64,000 bases of DNA from CAITWD01 sp963727285 (GTDB taxonomy: Bacteria; Actinomycetota; Thermoleophilia; Miltoncostaeales; Miltoncostaeaceae), in the NCBI GenBank assembly GCA_963727285.1, contig CAVSFF010000012.1, forward strand, positions 186,001 to 250,000, given 5' to 3'. The stretch's first letter is position 1, and each line of letters opens with the position of its first letter. Below the pieces are notes generated by a model. That model worked only from the letters and a program-made list of their open reading frames with translations, did no database searches and had not been told where the DNA came from. Below are positions 41,353 to 49,836 of this stretch, in pieces. The position numbers and the translations under genes are program-made.

Positions 41353-43086
41353 ATGATTCGCCGCTTTCCCAAGACCGCAGCGATCGCTGCCGGTGCGGTC
41401 GCCGTGGCCGGCGTCGCGGCGGCGGGCGTTGTTGCCGCCAACGCGGGCCATCCGGCCGCGCCGCAGGCCGCCCAGCTCTCGCGCCAGAACGTGACGCACC
41501 GCTATGGCACGCCCACGACCGGTCGCCACTCGCTGCTGATCAGCGTCGACGGCCTGCACGCCTCCGATCTCCGGAAGTTCATCGCGCTATACCCGAGCTC
41601 GAACCTCGCCAAGCTGTCGCGGCGCGGGACGACCTACTCGCACGCGCTCACGGCCTTCCCGTCGGACTCGTTCCCCGGCATGCTCGCCCTCGCGACCGGC
41701 GGAACCCCGAAGCAGACCGGCGTCTACTACGACGTCTCCTACAACCGGGCGACCTACGACCCGTCGAACACCACCTGCTCGGGGGCCCCGGGCGCGGTCG
41801 TGGCCTACGACGAGTCGATCGACCAGAGCTTGGCCCACCTGTCGGGCACGCCGAGCGGCACCGGCGGCGCCAACGCGTCGGCCATCGATCCCGCCAACCT
41901 CCCGCGCGCGATCGTCAACGGCACCTGCCAGCCCGTCTACCCGCACAACTACCTTCAGTCGAACACGATCTTCGAGGTCGCCCACAACGCGGGCCTCTAC
42001 ACGGCGTGGTCGGACAAGCACCCGGCCTATGAGTTGCTCAACGGCAACGACAAGTACAACACCGCCGGCGGCGCGTCGATCAACGACCTCTACACGCCCG
42101 AGATCAACAGCGCCGTCAACGCGAACGAGCTCAAGGTGCCGTACGGCCCCGAGACCGGGCAATACGTGCCCGTCGGCGGCGACTACACCACGAGCGTCGA
42201 CGGGGCGATGGCCTACGACAACATCAAGGTGGACGCCGTCGTCAACCAGATCAACGGCCTGACCTCGACGGGCGGCACGCCCGCCGGCGGCAAGAAGGTC
42301 CCGTCGATCTTCGGCATGAACTTCCAGTCCGTCTCGGTCGGCCAGAAGCTGCCGGTCGCCGCGTACCTCAACGACGGCCGCACCTTCAGCCCTCAGCTCC
42401 TGACCGCCCTCGGGTTCGTCGACCAGTCGCTCGGGCGCGTTGTCGGCGCGCTGTCGGCCAACCACCTGCTCGACTCGACCCAGATCATCATCACCGCCAA
42501 ACACGGCCAGTCGCCGAAGAACCGCGGCGCGCTTCACCGCATCCCCGAGAGCGACGGCACCACCAACAGCCTTGTCGGGTTCGTCAACGCCCACGACGGC
42601 CAGCCGTTGGCCACCGACACGGCCGACGACGTCGGCCTGCTGTGGTGGCAGAACCCGGCCACCGGCCCCGGGGGCGTTGTCGCGGCGCTCAACAACGACA
42701 AGGTCACGACCAACGTCCTGTCGGTCAAGCACGTCTACGCCGGCAGCGAGCTCCAGTCGCTGTTCGGCGTGCCGGCGGCGACCGCCAACGTCGACGACCT
42801 CGGCAACCGCGTCCCGGACGTCGTGATCCAGCCGCAGCACGGCGTGATCTATTCGACCTCGCTCAAGAAGGTTGCCGAGCACGGCGGCGGCACCAACGAC
42901 GACCGCAACGTCGCCCTCCTGGTCGTCGACGGCTGGGCGGGTCACGGCGTCAGGACGGTCCGCAAGGACGTGTCCACCACGCAGGTCGCCCCGACGATCC
43001 TCAGATGGCTGGGGCTCAGTCCGTCGGCGCTGACCGCGGCGGTGCAGGCACACACGACAGTCCTGCCGCAACCGCACTCCCACTGA
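41353..43086 (+). CDS. Secreted alkaline phosphatase-superfamily phosphodiesterase
   Basis: 577 residues from ATG 41353 with AAAGGA upstream. A signal peptide (FPKTAAIAAGAVAVAGVAAA) is followed by the type I phosphodiesterase/nucleotide pyrophosphatase fold: metal Asp in LLISVDGLHASD, nucleophile region TAFPSDSFPGMLALATGGTP, AWSDKHPAYELL, IIITAKHGQSP and HGGGTNDDRNVALLVV, which supply further metal ligands. It would hydrolyse phosphodiesters or phosphomonoesters outside the cell. It is a monocistronic unit between two terminators. A candidate Pho-box upstream suggests induction by phosphate starvation (inference). Confidence 0.85.
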   Translation: MIRRFPKTAAIAAGAVAVAGVAAAGVVAANAGHPAAPQAAQLSRQNVTHRYGTPTTGRHSLLISVDGLHASDLRKFIALYPSSNLAKLSRRGTTYSHALTAFPSDSFPGMLALATGGTPKQTGVYYDVSYNRATYDPSNTTCSGAPGAVVAYDESIDQSLAHLSGTPSGTGGANASAIDPANLPRAIVNGTCQPVYPHNYLQSNTIFEVAHNAGLYTAWSDKHPAYELLNGNDKYNTAGGASINDLYTPEINSAVNANELKVPYGPETGQYVPVGGDYTTSVDGAMAYDNIKVDAVVNQINGLTSTGGTPAGGKKVPSIFGMNFQSVSVGQKLPVAAYLNDGRTFSPQLLTALGFVDQSLGRVVGALSANHLLDSTQIIITAKHGQSPKNRGALHRIPESDGTTNSLVGFVNAHDGQPLATDTADDVGLLWWQNPATGPGGVVAALNNDKVTTNVLSVKHVYAGSELQSLFGVPAATANVDDLGNRVPDVVIQPQHGVIYSTSLKKVAEHGGGTNDDRNVALLVVDGWAGHGVRTVRKDVSTTQVAPTILRWLGLSPSALTAAVQAHTTVLPQPHSH

Positions 43087-43119
43087 CCGTCCCGGCCCGA
43101 CCGGGCTGATCACACAAGC

Positions 43120-43163
43120 CGGGCCCCCATCCCCTCCGACGATCCGGTGGGAATGGGGGCCCG
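43120..43163. terminator. Bidirectional terminator hairpin
   Basis: CGGGCCCCCATCCC and GGGAATGGGGGCCCG pair with one bulge around a loop of about 15 bases, between the convergent phosphodiesterase and glnK genes. TTGTGCTT follows on the plus side. Confidence 0.65.
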
Positions 43164-43187
43164 TTGTGCTTCCGTTACCGCTGGTGA

Positions 43188-43547
43188 CTACGCGTCGTCG
43201 GGGTGCGCCTCCAGCACGACGTCCCCACGTTCTCCGGTACGCACCCGGATGGACTCCTCGACGCCGAGCACGAAGATCTTCCCGTCGCCGGGGTGCCCGG
43301 TTTGGGCCAGCTCGAGGATCGCGTCCACTGCCTTGTCGACGTCCTTGTCGTCGAGCACGATCTCCAGCTTGATCTTGGGTCGCAGGAAGATCCCTGCGCG
43401 CCGGCCACGATAGCTGTCCGGCGCTCCGGCCTGGCGGCCGGATCCCTTGACTTCGCTGACGCTCATCGAGGGGAGTCCGAGACTGGCAAGTCGGTCACGG
43501 ATCGGCTCGAAGGCCTCGTGACGAATGAATGCTTCGACTTTCTTCAT
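43188..43547 (-). CDS. glnK: P-II nitrogen regulatory protein
   Basis: 119 residues from ATG 43547, AGGAAC upstream, starting nine bases after amt. It senses 2-oxoglutarate and ATP/ADP and gates the ammonium transporter. Family blocks: KKVEAFIRHEAFEPIRDRL, the T-loop VKGSGRQAGAPDSYRGRRAG, PKIKLEIVLDD and GDGKIFVLGVEESIRVRTGE. The T-loop keeps the Tyr of YRG (Tyr46 in E. coli) but has Ala where the modified Tyr51 of GlnB/GlnK should be, so uridylylation or adenylylation at that site is not possible. The phosphate-binding and B-loop regions look normal. Confidence 0.93.
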   Translation of the reverse strand: MKKVEAFIRHEAFEPIRDRLASLGLPSMSVSEVKGSGRQAGAPDSYRGRRAGIFLRPKIKLEIVLDDKDVDKAVDAILELAQTGHPGDGKIFVLGVEESIRVRTGERGDVVLEAHPDDA

Positions 43548-43556
43548 GACGTGTTC

Positions 43557-44957
43557 CTACTCCCCCAGTTTCGGCTGCGGTGCGAGCGGTGCGACGAGGC
43601 TCTGCTCGCCGATGAAGTCCGAGGTCACCTGCTCACCATGGATGGCAATGTCACCGTCCTGGCATTCCTGGTCGGTGTAGCGCAGCGAGATAAACAGTTT
43701 CATCACCCTCAGGATAATGAAGGTACCGATCGCCGAGAACAGGATGACCCAGAGGGCCGCCTGGAACTGGTGATACAGCTGATTCCCGCCGTCACTGCCG
43801 AAGAACAGGCTCGAGACCGAGAACCCGCCATCCGCGCCGCCTCCTGCGCCGACGTAGACGAGCATCTTCGGGTCGGCGACGAGGCCGACCATCAGACCAC
43901 CGATCAAGCCGGCAAGGCCGTGCGTCCAGACCACGCCCAGGGCGTCGTCCACACGGTTGACCAGCGGGATCTTGGGACCGACGACGTTCATCATGACCCA
44001 CACGATCGTGGAGCCGACGAGCCCGATGATCAGCGCGCCGTAGCCGTTGACATAACCGGCAGCAGGCGTGATACCGACGAGGCCGACGATCATGCCGTTC
44101 ACCGCGCCGATGAGCGAAGCGCTCTTCCGCGGCGAGAGCATGTCCCAGATGATCCAGATGAACATTGCCGAAGCGGCCGCCAGGTTGGTGTTCAAAACGG
44201 CGGCACCGGCATCGGCGCTCGCGTAGAACGGGTCACCACCGTTGAAGCCGTTCCAGCCCATCCACAGCAGGCCGGCGCCGAGGGCGACGAAGATCATGTT
44301 GTTCGGCGTCGCGTCACGGTCGGCCTTGATACGCGGACCGACGACTGCGGCCGCGACGAAGCCGGACACACCGGCGGCAAGGTGGATGACGTACCCACCC
44401 GAGTAGTCCACTGCGCCGTTCATGGCGAAGTAGCCGCCGCCCCAGATCAGGAAGGCGTTGACCGGGTAGATCAGCGTCGTCCATGCGGCGACGAAGACCA
44501 TCCAGGCCTTGAGGCTCATGCGGGTCAACACGCTTCCCAGGAACAGGAGCGGCGTGATGGCCGCGAACACGAACTGGAAGTAGATCAGCGAGGCCCCGCC
44601 GTAGTGGAACCCGCCGGTGGGCAATGCGGCCTGCAAGAGGGGGATCTGGGCTTGATTCTCCAGATCACCCGGGGACATCACCGGCGCCGGTTTCCCGAGC
44701 ATGTTGCTGAAGAACTGCCCTGAACCGAGGTGCCAGGGGTGGCCGAAGCTCATGCTGTAGCCGTAAAAGAGCCATGCAAAAAGCACGATGCAGAAGGCGG
44801 TAAACGCCATGAGCATGGTGTTGATCGACCACTTCTTCTGCACAATCCCGCCGTACAGGACGACCAGGCCCGGAATACTCATCAACCCCACGAGTGTGGC
44901 GGCGGTGAGCTGCCAGGCGTTGTCGCCCGCGTTCAACCATGCTGGATACGGAAGCAC
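43557..44957 (-). CDS. amt: Ammonium transporter
   Basis: 466 residues from GTG 44957. About eleven hydrophobic helices. Family signatures are present: PGLVVLYGGIVQKKWSINTM, VDYSGGYVIHLAAGVSGFVA (pore His), GWNGFNGGDPFYA and the HG motif region VDDALGVVWTHGLAGLIGG. It forms a trimeric ammonia-conducting channel and is followed by glnK in the usual amt-glnK operon. The 285-base upstream region contains a palindrome and a spaced inverted repeat that may be regulatory. Confidence 0.95.
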   Translation of the reverse strand: MLPYPAWLNAGDNAWQLTAATLVGLMSIPGLVVLYGGIVQKKWSINTMLMAFTAFCIVLFAWLFYGYSMSFGHPWHLGSGQFFSNMLGKPAPVMSPGDLENQAQIPLLQAALPTGGFHYGGASLIYFQFVFAAITPLLFLGSVLTRMSLKAWMVFVAAWTTLIYPVNAFLIWGGGYFAMNGAVDYSGGYVIHLAAGVSGFVAAAVVGPRIKADRDATPNNMIFVALGAGLLWMGWNGFNGGDPFYASADAGAAVLNTNLAAASAMFIWIIWDMLSPRKSASLIGAVNGMIVGLVGITPAAGYVNGYGALIIGLVGSTIVWVMMNVVGPKIPLVNRVDDALGVVWTHGLAGLIGGLMVGLVADPKMLVYVGAGGGADGGFSVSSLFFGSDGGNQLYHQFQAALWVILFSAIGTFIILRVMKLFISLRYTDQECQDGDIAIHGEQVTSDFIGEQSLVAPLAPQPKLGE

Positions 44958-45012
44958 TCCCGAAATCTCCCTTCGTGATTCGCAGTCGGTCGTTCGGGTG
45001 ACCGCGGCTCCC

Positions 45013-45046
45013 CTTGTCCCCTTCTGAACTGACCCCCGGGGACAAG
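45013..45046 (-). promoter_or_regulatory. Spaced inverted repeat in the amt leader
   Basis: CTTGTCCCC and GGGGACAAG, nine bases each, separated by 16 bases, 56-89 bases before the amt start. It could be an operator or a leader hairpin. Confidence 0.35.
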
Positions 45047-45077
45047 CGAGGTTGGTGTCGAATCAGGCATGTGGGAT

Positions 45078-45090
45078 GTGACTCAGTCAC
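45078..45090. promoter_or_regulatory. Palindrome GTGACTCAGTCAC in the amt/lipoprotein divergent region
   Basis: A perfect 13-base palindrome with a central C, about 120 bases from the amt start and 155 bases from the divergent lipoprotein start. Its dyad symmetry suggests a dimeric regulator; I cannot assign the family. Confidence 0.35.
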
Positions 45091-45242
45091 CATGTCCGAC
45101 ACGACACGCACCACAGAAGCCGCGGTCATGGCAAGTTACGAACCCGGGCAATCCCAAATCCTGGGCCGAGAGGCCCACGCTCGGGCAGCAGGTCTAGACA
45201 GGTGTACAAAGAGGTTGAGATCACATTAAGGAGATTGGATTT

Positions 45243-45767
45243 ATGTTAAGAACCACACCGTATCGCCGTTCCGGAGGCCGCCTGCGCCGCCAGCAGGTCG
45301 TCGTCCGAGCGGCGACCGCGGCCGTGGTCGCCGCCGGGATCGTCGCGTTGACCGCCTGCGGCAGCTCCTCGTCGACCTCCACGACGCCGGCGGCCGTGGT
45401 CGCCTACCAGAAGTCCGCCAACACGATCTGCGCCAATGCGACCAAGAACGCGACGGCCCTCACGACGCGTATGACGGCCGCCGAAAAGGCGAAGCTCCTG
45501 CCGACGCTCGCCGACACCAAGGCGCTCATCGCCGCCCAGGACCATCTCCAGACGAGCCTCGCCGCCGTCCCCGCGCCGGCCGAGATCAAGACGACGGTGG
45601 CCACGACGAACGCGGAGTTCGCCCAACTTGTGGCCCGGAGCAAGGTCCTGCTGGCCCAACACGGGTCCCAAACCATCGCCTATGACGCGATCGACACGAA
45701 GCTGAACACGCTGGCCAAGTCGCTCGACGCCAACTTCAAGACGCTCGGACTCACCAGCTGCGCCTAG
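45243..45767 (+). CDS. Lipoprotein of unknown function
   Basis: 174 residues from ATG 45243; AAGGAG lies about nine bases upstream in a locally AT-rich leader. A signal peptide ends in a lipobox, IVALTACGSSSSTST, with the Cys that would be acylated. The mature part is largely alpha-helical and Ala/Thr/Lys-rich (ANTICANATKNATALTTRM, HLQTSLAAVPAPAEIKTTVA), with a second Cys near its start and one at the C-terminus (GLTSCA), perhaps a disulphide. No known domain recognised. Such small helical lipoproteins are common in actinobacteria. Confidence 0.78.
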   Translation: MLRTTPYRRSGGRLRRQQVVVRAATAAVVAAGIVALTACGSSSSTSTTPAAVVAYQKSANTICANATKNATALTTRMTAAEKAKLLPTLADTKALIAAQDHLQTSLAAVPAPAEIKTTVATTNAEFAQLVARSKVLLAQHGSQTIAYDAIDTKLNTLAKSLDANFKTLGLTSCA

Positions 45768-45801
45768 GCGCGATGTTGCGTTAACCAATTCCGCCCGGAC
45801 C

Positions 45802-45823
45802 GTTCATCTGGTTTTCAGGCGGT
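45802..45823 (+). promoter_or_regulatory. Possible Pho-box-like repeat upstream of the HtrA-like gene
   Basis: GTTCATCTGGT directly followed by TTTCAGGCGGT, two 11-base units sharing TTCA at the same place. It resembles PhoP half sites and lies about 110 bases before the protease start. Weak evidence. Confidence 0.25.
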
Positions 45824-45836
45824 TGCGATTGAATGG

Positions 45837-45861
45837 CCGAGGCCCCGGTGTGGGGCCTCGG
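45837..45861 (+). terminator. Perfect hairpin between the lipoprotein and HtrA-like genes
   Basis: Ten-base perfect stem (CCGAGGCCCC / GGGGCCTCGG) with a five-base loop. No T-run follows. Either the lipoprotein terminator or a leader structure of the protease transcript. Confidence 0.5.
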
Positions 45862-45914
45862 CGTGCACCACGTACCACCCGTCCCTCCGGGTGCAAGGAG
45901 AACCCCGACCGACC

Positions 45915-47171
45915 ATGGACCCCACTCCCGAGACCACCGAGCCGCCGGCACCCCCGTCCGAGTCGCGCAACCGGATCCTGATTCCCGCCGCGATCGGCCT
46001 CGCCGCAGGCCTCATCGGCGGCGGCATCGTGCTGGGCGTCCACGACGCCACCAGCTCGTCATCTTCCGCAGCGACCGCGTCCGGTACATCCGCCGCAACG
46101 ACGACACCGGCCGGGTCGACGACCGTCATCGCCGGATCGTCTCCGAACTGGGTCGGCGTGGCGGCGCGTTCGATGCCCGGCGTGGTCGAGATCTCGACCG
46201 AGCAGACCGCCGCCAACCCGCTCGGCGGGTCGGGCAAGACCGCGGCCCTCGGCACCGGGTTCGTGGTCGACACCAAGGGCGACATCGTCACCAACGAGCA
46301 CGTGGTCGGGAACTCATCGACGATCAACGTGCAGTTCCCCAACGGCACCTCGACCGCCGCCAAGCTGGTCGGGGCCGACCCGTCGAGCGACCTGGCGGTC
46401 ATCCACGTCAACCTCGCCGCCTCCCAGCTCCACCCGCTGCCGCTCGGCAACGCGGCCAATGTCAGGATCGGGCAGCCCGTACTCGCCATCGGGACGCCGT
46501 TCGGCTACTCCGAGTCGGCCAGCGCCGGCATCGTGTCGGGGCTCGGACGCGAGATCCAGTCGCCCAACGGATTCACGCTGGCCAACGCCATCCAGACCGA
46601 CGCGGCCGTCAACCACGGCAACTCGGGCGGCCCGCTGCTCGACCAGGCCGGACGCGTGATCGGCGTCAACGCCCAGATCGCCGATTCCGGGGTCGATGCC
46701 AACGTGGGCGTCGCGTTCGCGGTGCCGCTGGCGCCGACCGAACTGTCGATCATCCATCAGCTGATGACCAAGGGCAGCGTGAGTCACCCGTGGCTCGGCA
46801 TCACCGGGATCAGCGCAACCGCGCAGCTGCACCAGAACGGGATCACACCGGTCTCCAGCGGCGTGCTGGTCACGGGTGTCGCCAAGGGCAGTCCGGCGGC
46901 GGTCGCCGGCATCGTCGGCGGCACGAAGCAGAAGACCGTCCTCGGCACCTGCGTGCCCGTCGGCGGTGACACCATCACGCAGATGGGCTCCACCACCATC
47001 CGCTCGATGACCGATCTGCAGCTGTTCTTGGCGGGTCAGCCCGTGGGTGCCACGGTCCAGGGCACCGTCGTCCATGCCAACGGGTCCACCGGCACGGTGT
47101 CGATCACCCTCACCAAGCAGCCGACGACCGCGCCGACGATCACCTCGGTCTGCAGCACGTCCACCGGCTGA
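45915..47171 (+). CDS. HtrA/DegP-like membrane-anchored serine protease with PDZ domain
   Basis: 418 residues from ATG 45915 (AAGGAG somewhat distant; GTG 45891 is an alternative). A cytoplasmic Pro-rich N-terminus and one transmembrane helix (ILIPAAIGLAAGLIGGGIVL) precede a trypsin-like domain with the triad His in IVTNEHVVGN, Asp in PSSDLAVIHV and Ser in VNHGNSGGPLLD. A PDZ domain follows (VLVTGVAKGSPAAVAGI, GDTITQMGSTTIRSMTDLQL). It acts in protein quality control outside the membrane. Confidence 0.92.
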   Translation: MDPTPETTEPPAPPSESRNRILIPAAIGLAAGLIGGGIVLGVHDATSSSSSAATASGTSAATTTPAGSTTVIAGSSPNWVGVAARSMPGVVEISTEQTAANPLGGSGKTAALGTGFVVDTKGDIVTNEHVVGNSSTINVQFPNGTSTAAKLVGADPSSDLAVIHVNLAASQLHPLPLGNAANVRIGQPVLAIGTPFGYSESASAGIVSGLGREIQSPNGFTLANAIQTDAAVNHGNSGGPLLDQAGRVIGVNAQIADSGVDANVGVAFAVPLAPTELSIIHQLMTKGSVSHPWLGITGISATAQLHQNGITPVSSGVLVTGVAKGSPAAVAGIVGGTKQKTVLGTCVPVGGDTITQMGSTTIRSMTDLQLFLAGQPVGATVQGTVVHANGSTGTVSITLTKQPTTAPTITSVCSTSTG

Positions 47172-47304
47172 CCACGACCGCGCCCCGCCCGCGCCACGCG
47201 CCGGGCGGGGCAGCCCCATCTCCGTCCGCGGTCGCGCGCGACGCCCCAGGCCGGGTGCGTCACCGGACCGGCCATCGCCGCGCGGAAGGTGCCATGATCG
47301 GGCG

Positions 47305-48277
47305 GTGAGCCGGACCCGCATCCTCGCCTTTCTGGTCATCGCCTTGGTGCTGGCGGCGTCGGTCGCCGTCACCGCCCTGACCGGCGACCAGTCCGTACAC
47401 ACCGGTGCCATCGGGTCGATCCCGACAACCCCGCACTGGTGGGCGCTGTGGTCGGTGCCCCCGGTCGAGTGCATCGGGATCGCGCTGGTCGCGCTCTACG
47501 TGCTGCCGAGGGCGCGTCCGGGATGGCACCGGGCCTCCGGCATCACGGGCCTGGTCATCCTGCTGGCGGCGGTCTGTTCGCCGATCGCGGGTCTCGCCCG
47601 GGACGGGCTGCTGGAGTTCCACATGCTCCAGCACACGCTCATCGGCGGGTTCGGGGCGCTCTTGGTCCTGGCGGCACTGCCGCGATCCACGACACCCGCC
47701 ACCGGAATCCGCCGCCTGAGTCTCGCACCCGGCGGTCGGCTTCCCGCTGTGGGTTGTCAGCACGGTCTTCTGGCTGGCGCCGGCGCTCCACGATCAGCTG
47801 TTGACCTCGAACGTGCTCTGGATCGCCCAGCAGGTGTCGTTCTTCGTCTTCGGCGTGCTGGTCTGGTGCCCGGTGCTCGAGCGCTTCGCCCCGGCGCCTG
47901 GCTGGTTCACGACCGGGTTCAAGTGCGGCTACATGGTCGCCGTCTGGTTCTTCGGCCTCGGCATCGCCAACCTGTTCTGGTTCACCGGCACCCCGCTGTA
48001 CCCCGGGCACGCCGTCCTCGATGCGGCGTGGGGGTTCGGGCCGCTCCAGGATCAGGCCAACGCCGGGACCGTGATGATGGTCACCCACTGCATCCTGTCG
48101 TTCGGCACGATCACGGTCCTGTTCTTCGCCGACGCGCGTGAGCAGGGGCTCCAGCAGCGGTTGATCGAGGCGGGACTCGATCCCGACGAGGTCCGCGCCG
48201 CGGTCCGGAACGGAGAAGGCACCGCCTTGGCCGCCCGCGTCGGGATCAGTACCGCGACCCGCGCGGGGATCGACTAG
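47305..48277 (+). CDS. CtaG-like cytochrome c oxidase assembly factor (caa3 type), frame break near 47742
   Basis: GTG 47305. Removing one base near 47740-47746 joins LAPGGR to FPLWVVSTVFWLAPALHDQL, giving about 323 residues with seven or more transmembrane helices. LEFHMLQHTLIGG with its His pair, FWLAPALHDQLL and WFTGTPLYPGHA are typical of the caa3_CtaG family, which helps insert copper into cytochrome c oxidase. It lies near a diheme cytochrome and a b-type cytochrome but is transcribed separately. The last four bases overlap the convergent cytochrome b gene. Confidence 0.8.
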
Positions 48278-48963
48278 CGCCGGCCGACGCTGGGGTCGGG
48301 TGCGACCGGATCGGACGGCGCCTCGGGTGCGGGGCGCTCATCCGCGGCCACCCACTTGGCGTGATGGCGGCGCGCCCAGGTGCGATCGACGGTCCCGGTC
48401 ACGATCCCGCGCAGGGCCGGACGCGTATACGGGTTGATCAGCGCCATGTAGAGATGCCCGATCACGAGCACCATCAGGATCCACATCACGTCGTCGTGGA
48501 TGTCGATCGTGCCCGCGAAGCGGTAGGTGGTGTTGCGCTCGCCGAGCCACAGCAACGCGCCGGTGATGTAGCTCACGACCATCAGACCCGCCACGACCGC
48601 GGTATTCAGCTTCTGGCCCGCGTTGAACCGGCCCTGCGGGGGCGCCTTGGCGCCGATCGTCACCCGCCGTGGAACCTGTGCGAGCCAGCGCCGGTCATCG
48701 TCGTCGAACCGTTCGAGTTCCCCGAACGTTCGCAGGAGCACCCGGGAGCGGGCGACCAGGATGACGACCGTGCCGACGGCCAGCGCGATCGCCGCGTCGA
48801 TGTGCCAGGCCTTGGCGGTCGGCCGCGGCACCGTTCCCTCAAGCGCCGGCACCGACATCAGAAAGCCCGTGTACAAGAGCACGACGAAGGCCACGGCCAG
48901 CAGCCAATGCAGCAGGCGCTCGGCAAGCGTGAAACGGCGGATGGATGGACGCTGCTCAGCCAT
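48274..48963 (-). CDS. Cytochrome b561-type membrane subunit (YedZ/formate dehydrogenase gamma-like)
   Basis: 229 residues from ATG 48963, overlapping the stop of the molybdoenzyme by eight bases. Four transmembrane helices with candidate haem ligands in LAERLLHWLLAVAFVVLLYT, AKAWHIDAAIALAVGTVVIL, FAGTIDIHDDVMWILMVL and IGHLYMALINPYTRPALRG. The pattern is that of dihaem cytochrome b subunits of molybdenum enzymes. It would pass electrons between the quinone pool and the partner encoded upstream. Confidence 0.85.
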   Translation of the reverse strand: MAEQRPSIRRFTLAERLLHWLLAVAFVVLLYTGFLMSVPALEGTVPRPTAKAWHIDAAIALAVGTVVILVARSRVLLRTFGELERFDDDDRRWLAQVPRRVTIGAKAPPQGRFNAGQKLNTAVVAGLMVVSYITGALLWLGERNTTYRFAGTIDIHDDVMWILMVLVIGHLYMALINPYTRPALRGIVTGTVDRTWARRHHAKWVAADERPAPEAPSDPVAPDPSVGRR

Positions 48964-49700
48964 AGCCGTTGGATCGGCCGATCCATGCGTCGACGTCGTA
49001 GCCACGGAGTTCCCAGTACCCGGGAGCGGGCTGATCCGTGAAGGTGATCCCGCCCAGCCACTTGACGCCCTTGTAGCCGTACATGTCCGGGATCACCAGC
49101 CGCAGCGGCGCGCCGTGGGCACGGCTGATCGGGGCACCGTCCATCCTGCCGCGCGATCAGCACGTCGGGGAGGGTGAACTGCGCGAGCGTGAGCTGGTCC
49201 GAATACGGCGCCTCGAGCGACTGGAAGGTCACATATTGCGCCGACGGCAACGGGCGGACGATGTCCATGAGCGCTTGGGCCCGGAACCCCTCCCAGCGGA
49301 CGCCGTCGACCGTCCAGCCGGTCACGCAGTGAAAGGTCGATTTCTGCGAGACCCCCGGGAGCGCGCTGATGTGCGACCAGTTCAGCGACGTCGGGCGCTC
49401 TACGAGTCCACCGACCTCGAGTCGGTACGTCGACGGATGGAAGGTCGGGTAGGGGTCCTGCACGTTGTAGATCCGCCAGCCGCTGCCGGGGATCAGATCG
49501 CCGAGGCCTGCCGGCAGGACGCCGTCGAGCGGGTTGGTCACAAGCCGTTGCAGGCGCGGGCCGAGGAAGATGCCGCCGATGCCCGCGGCCACGGTCGCCA
49601 GAAACGCGGCGCGGCCGATCCGCACCTCGCGCGGGCGCTCTCGCGGTCCGTCGGAAGGCGGCTCCGGACCCTCGGGGCGGGGGGACTCGCCGTCAGCCAT
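48956..49700 (-). CDS. Sulfite oxidase-family molybdopterin oxidoreductase (YedY/MsrP-like), frame break near 49145
   Basis: ATG 49700. About 247 residues after removing one base near 49143-49147 (joins DVLIARQ to MDGAPISRAHGAPLRLVIPD). A Pro/Glu-rich N-terminus and one hydrophobic segment (IGRAAFLATVAAGIGGIFLG) with a degenerate Tat-like start lead to the molybdopterin-binding domain: the Mo-ligand Cys in STFHCVTGWTVDGVRWEGF, RLEVGGLVERP, YSDQLTL and GYKGVKWLGGITFTD. It is translated just before the cytochrome b gene, giving a YedYZ-like pair. Substrate unknown (sulfoxides or sulfite are possible). Confidence 0.82.
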
Positions 49701-49836
49701 AGCCGAAGTGTGGACCGTCTCCCGGTGATTGCAACCGGATCCGTCGTCGCGACCCCCGCATCCCGGACGCTCGGTCCATCTGACCTGGTGCCATGCCGCA
49801 TCCGGACGGACCGCCCGCCCCCGACCGGCCCAGCCG

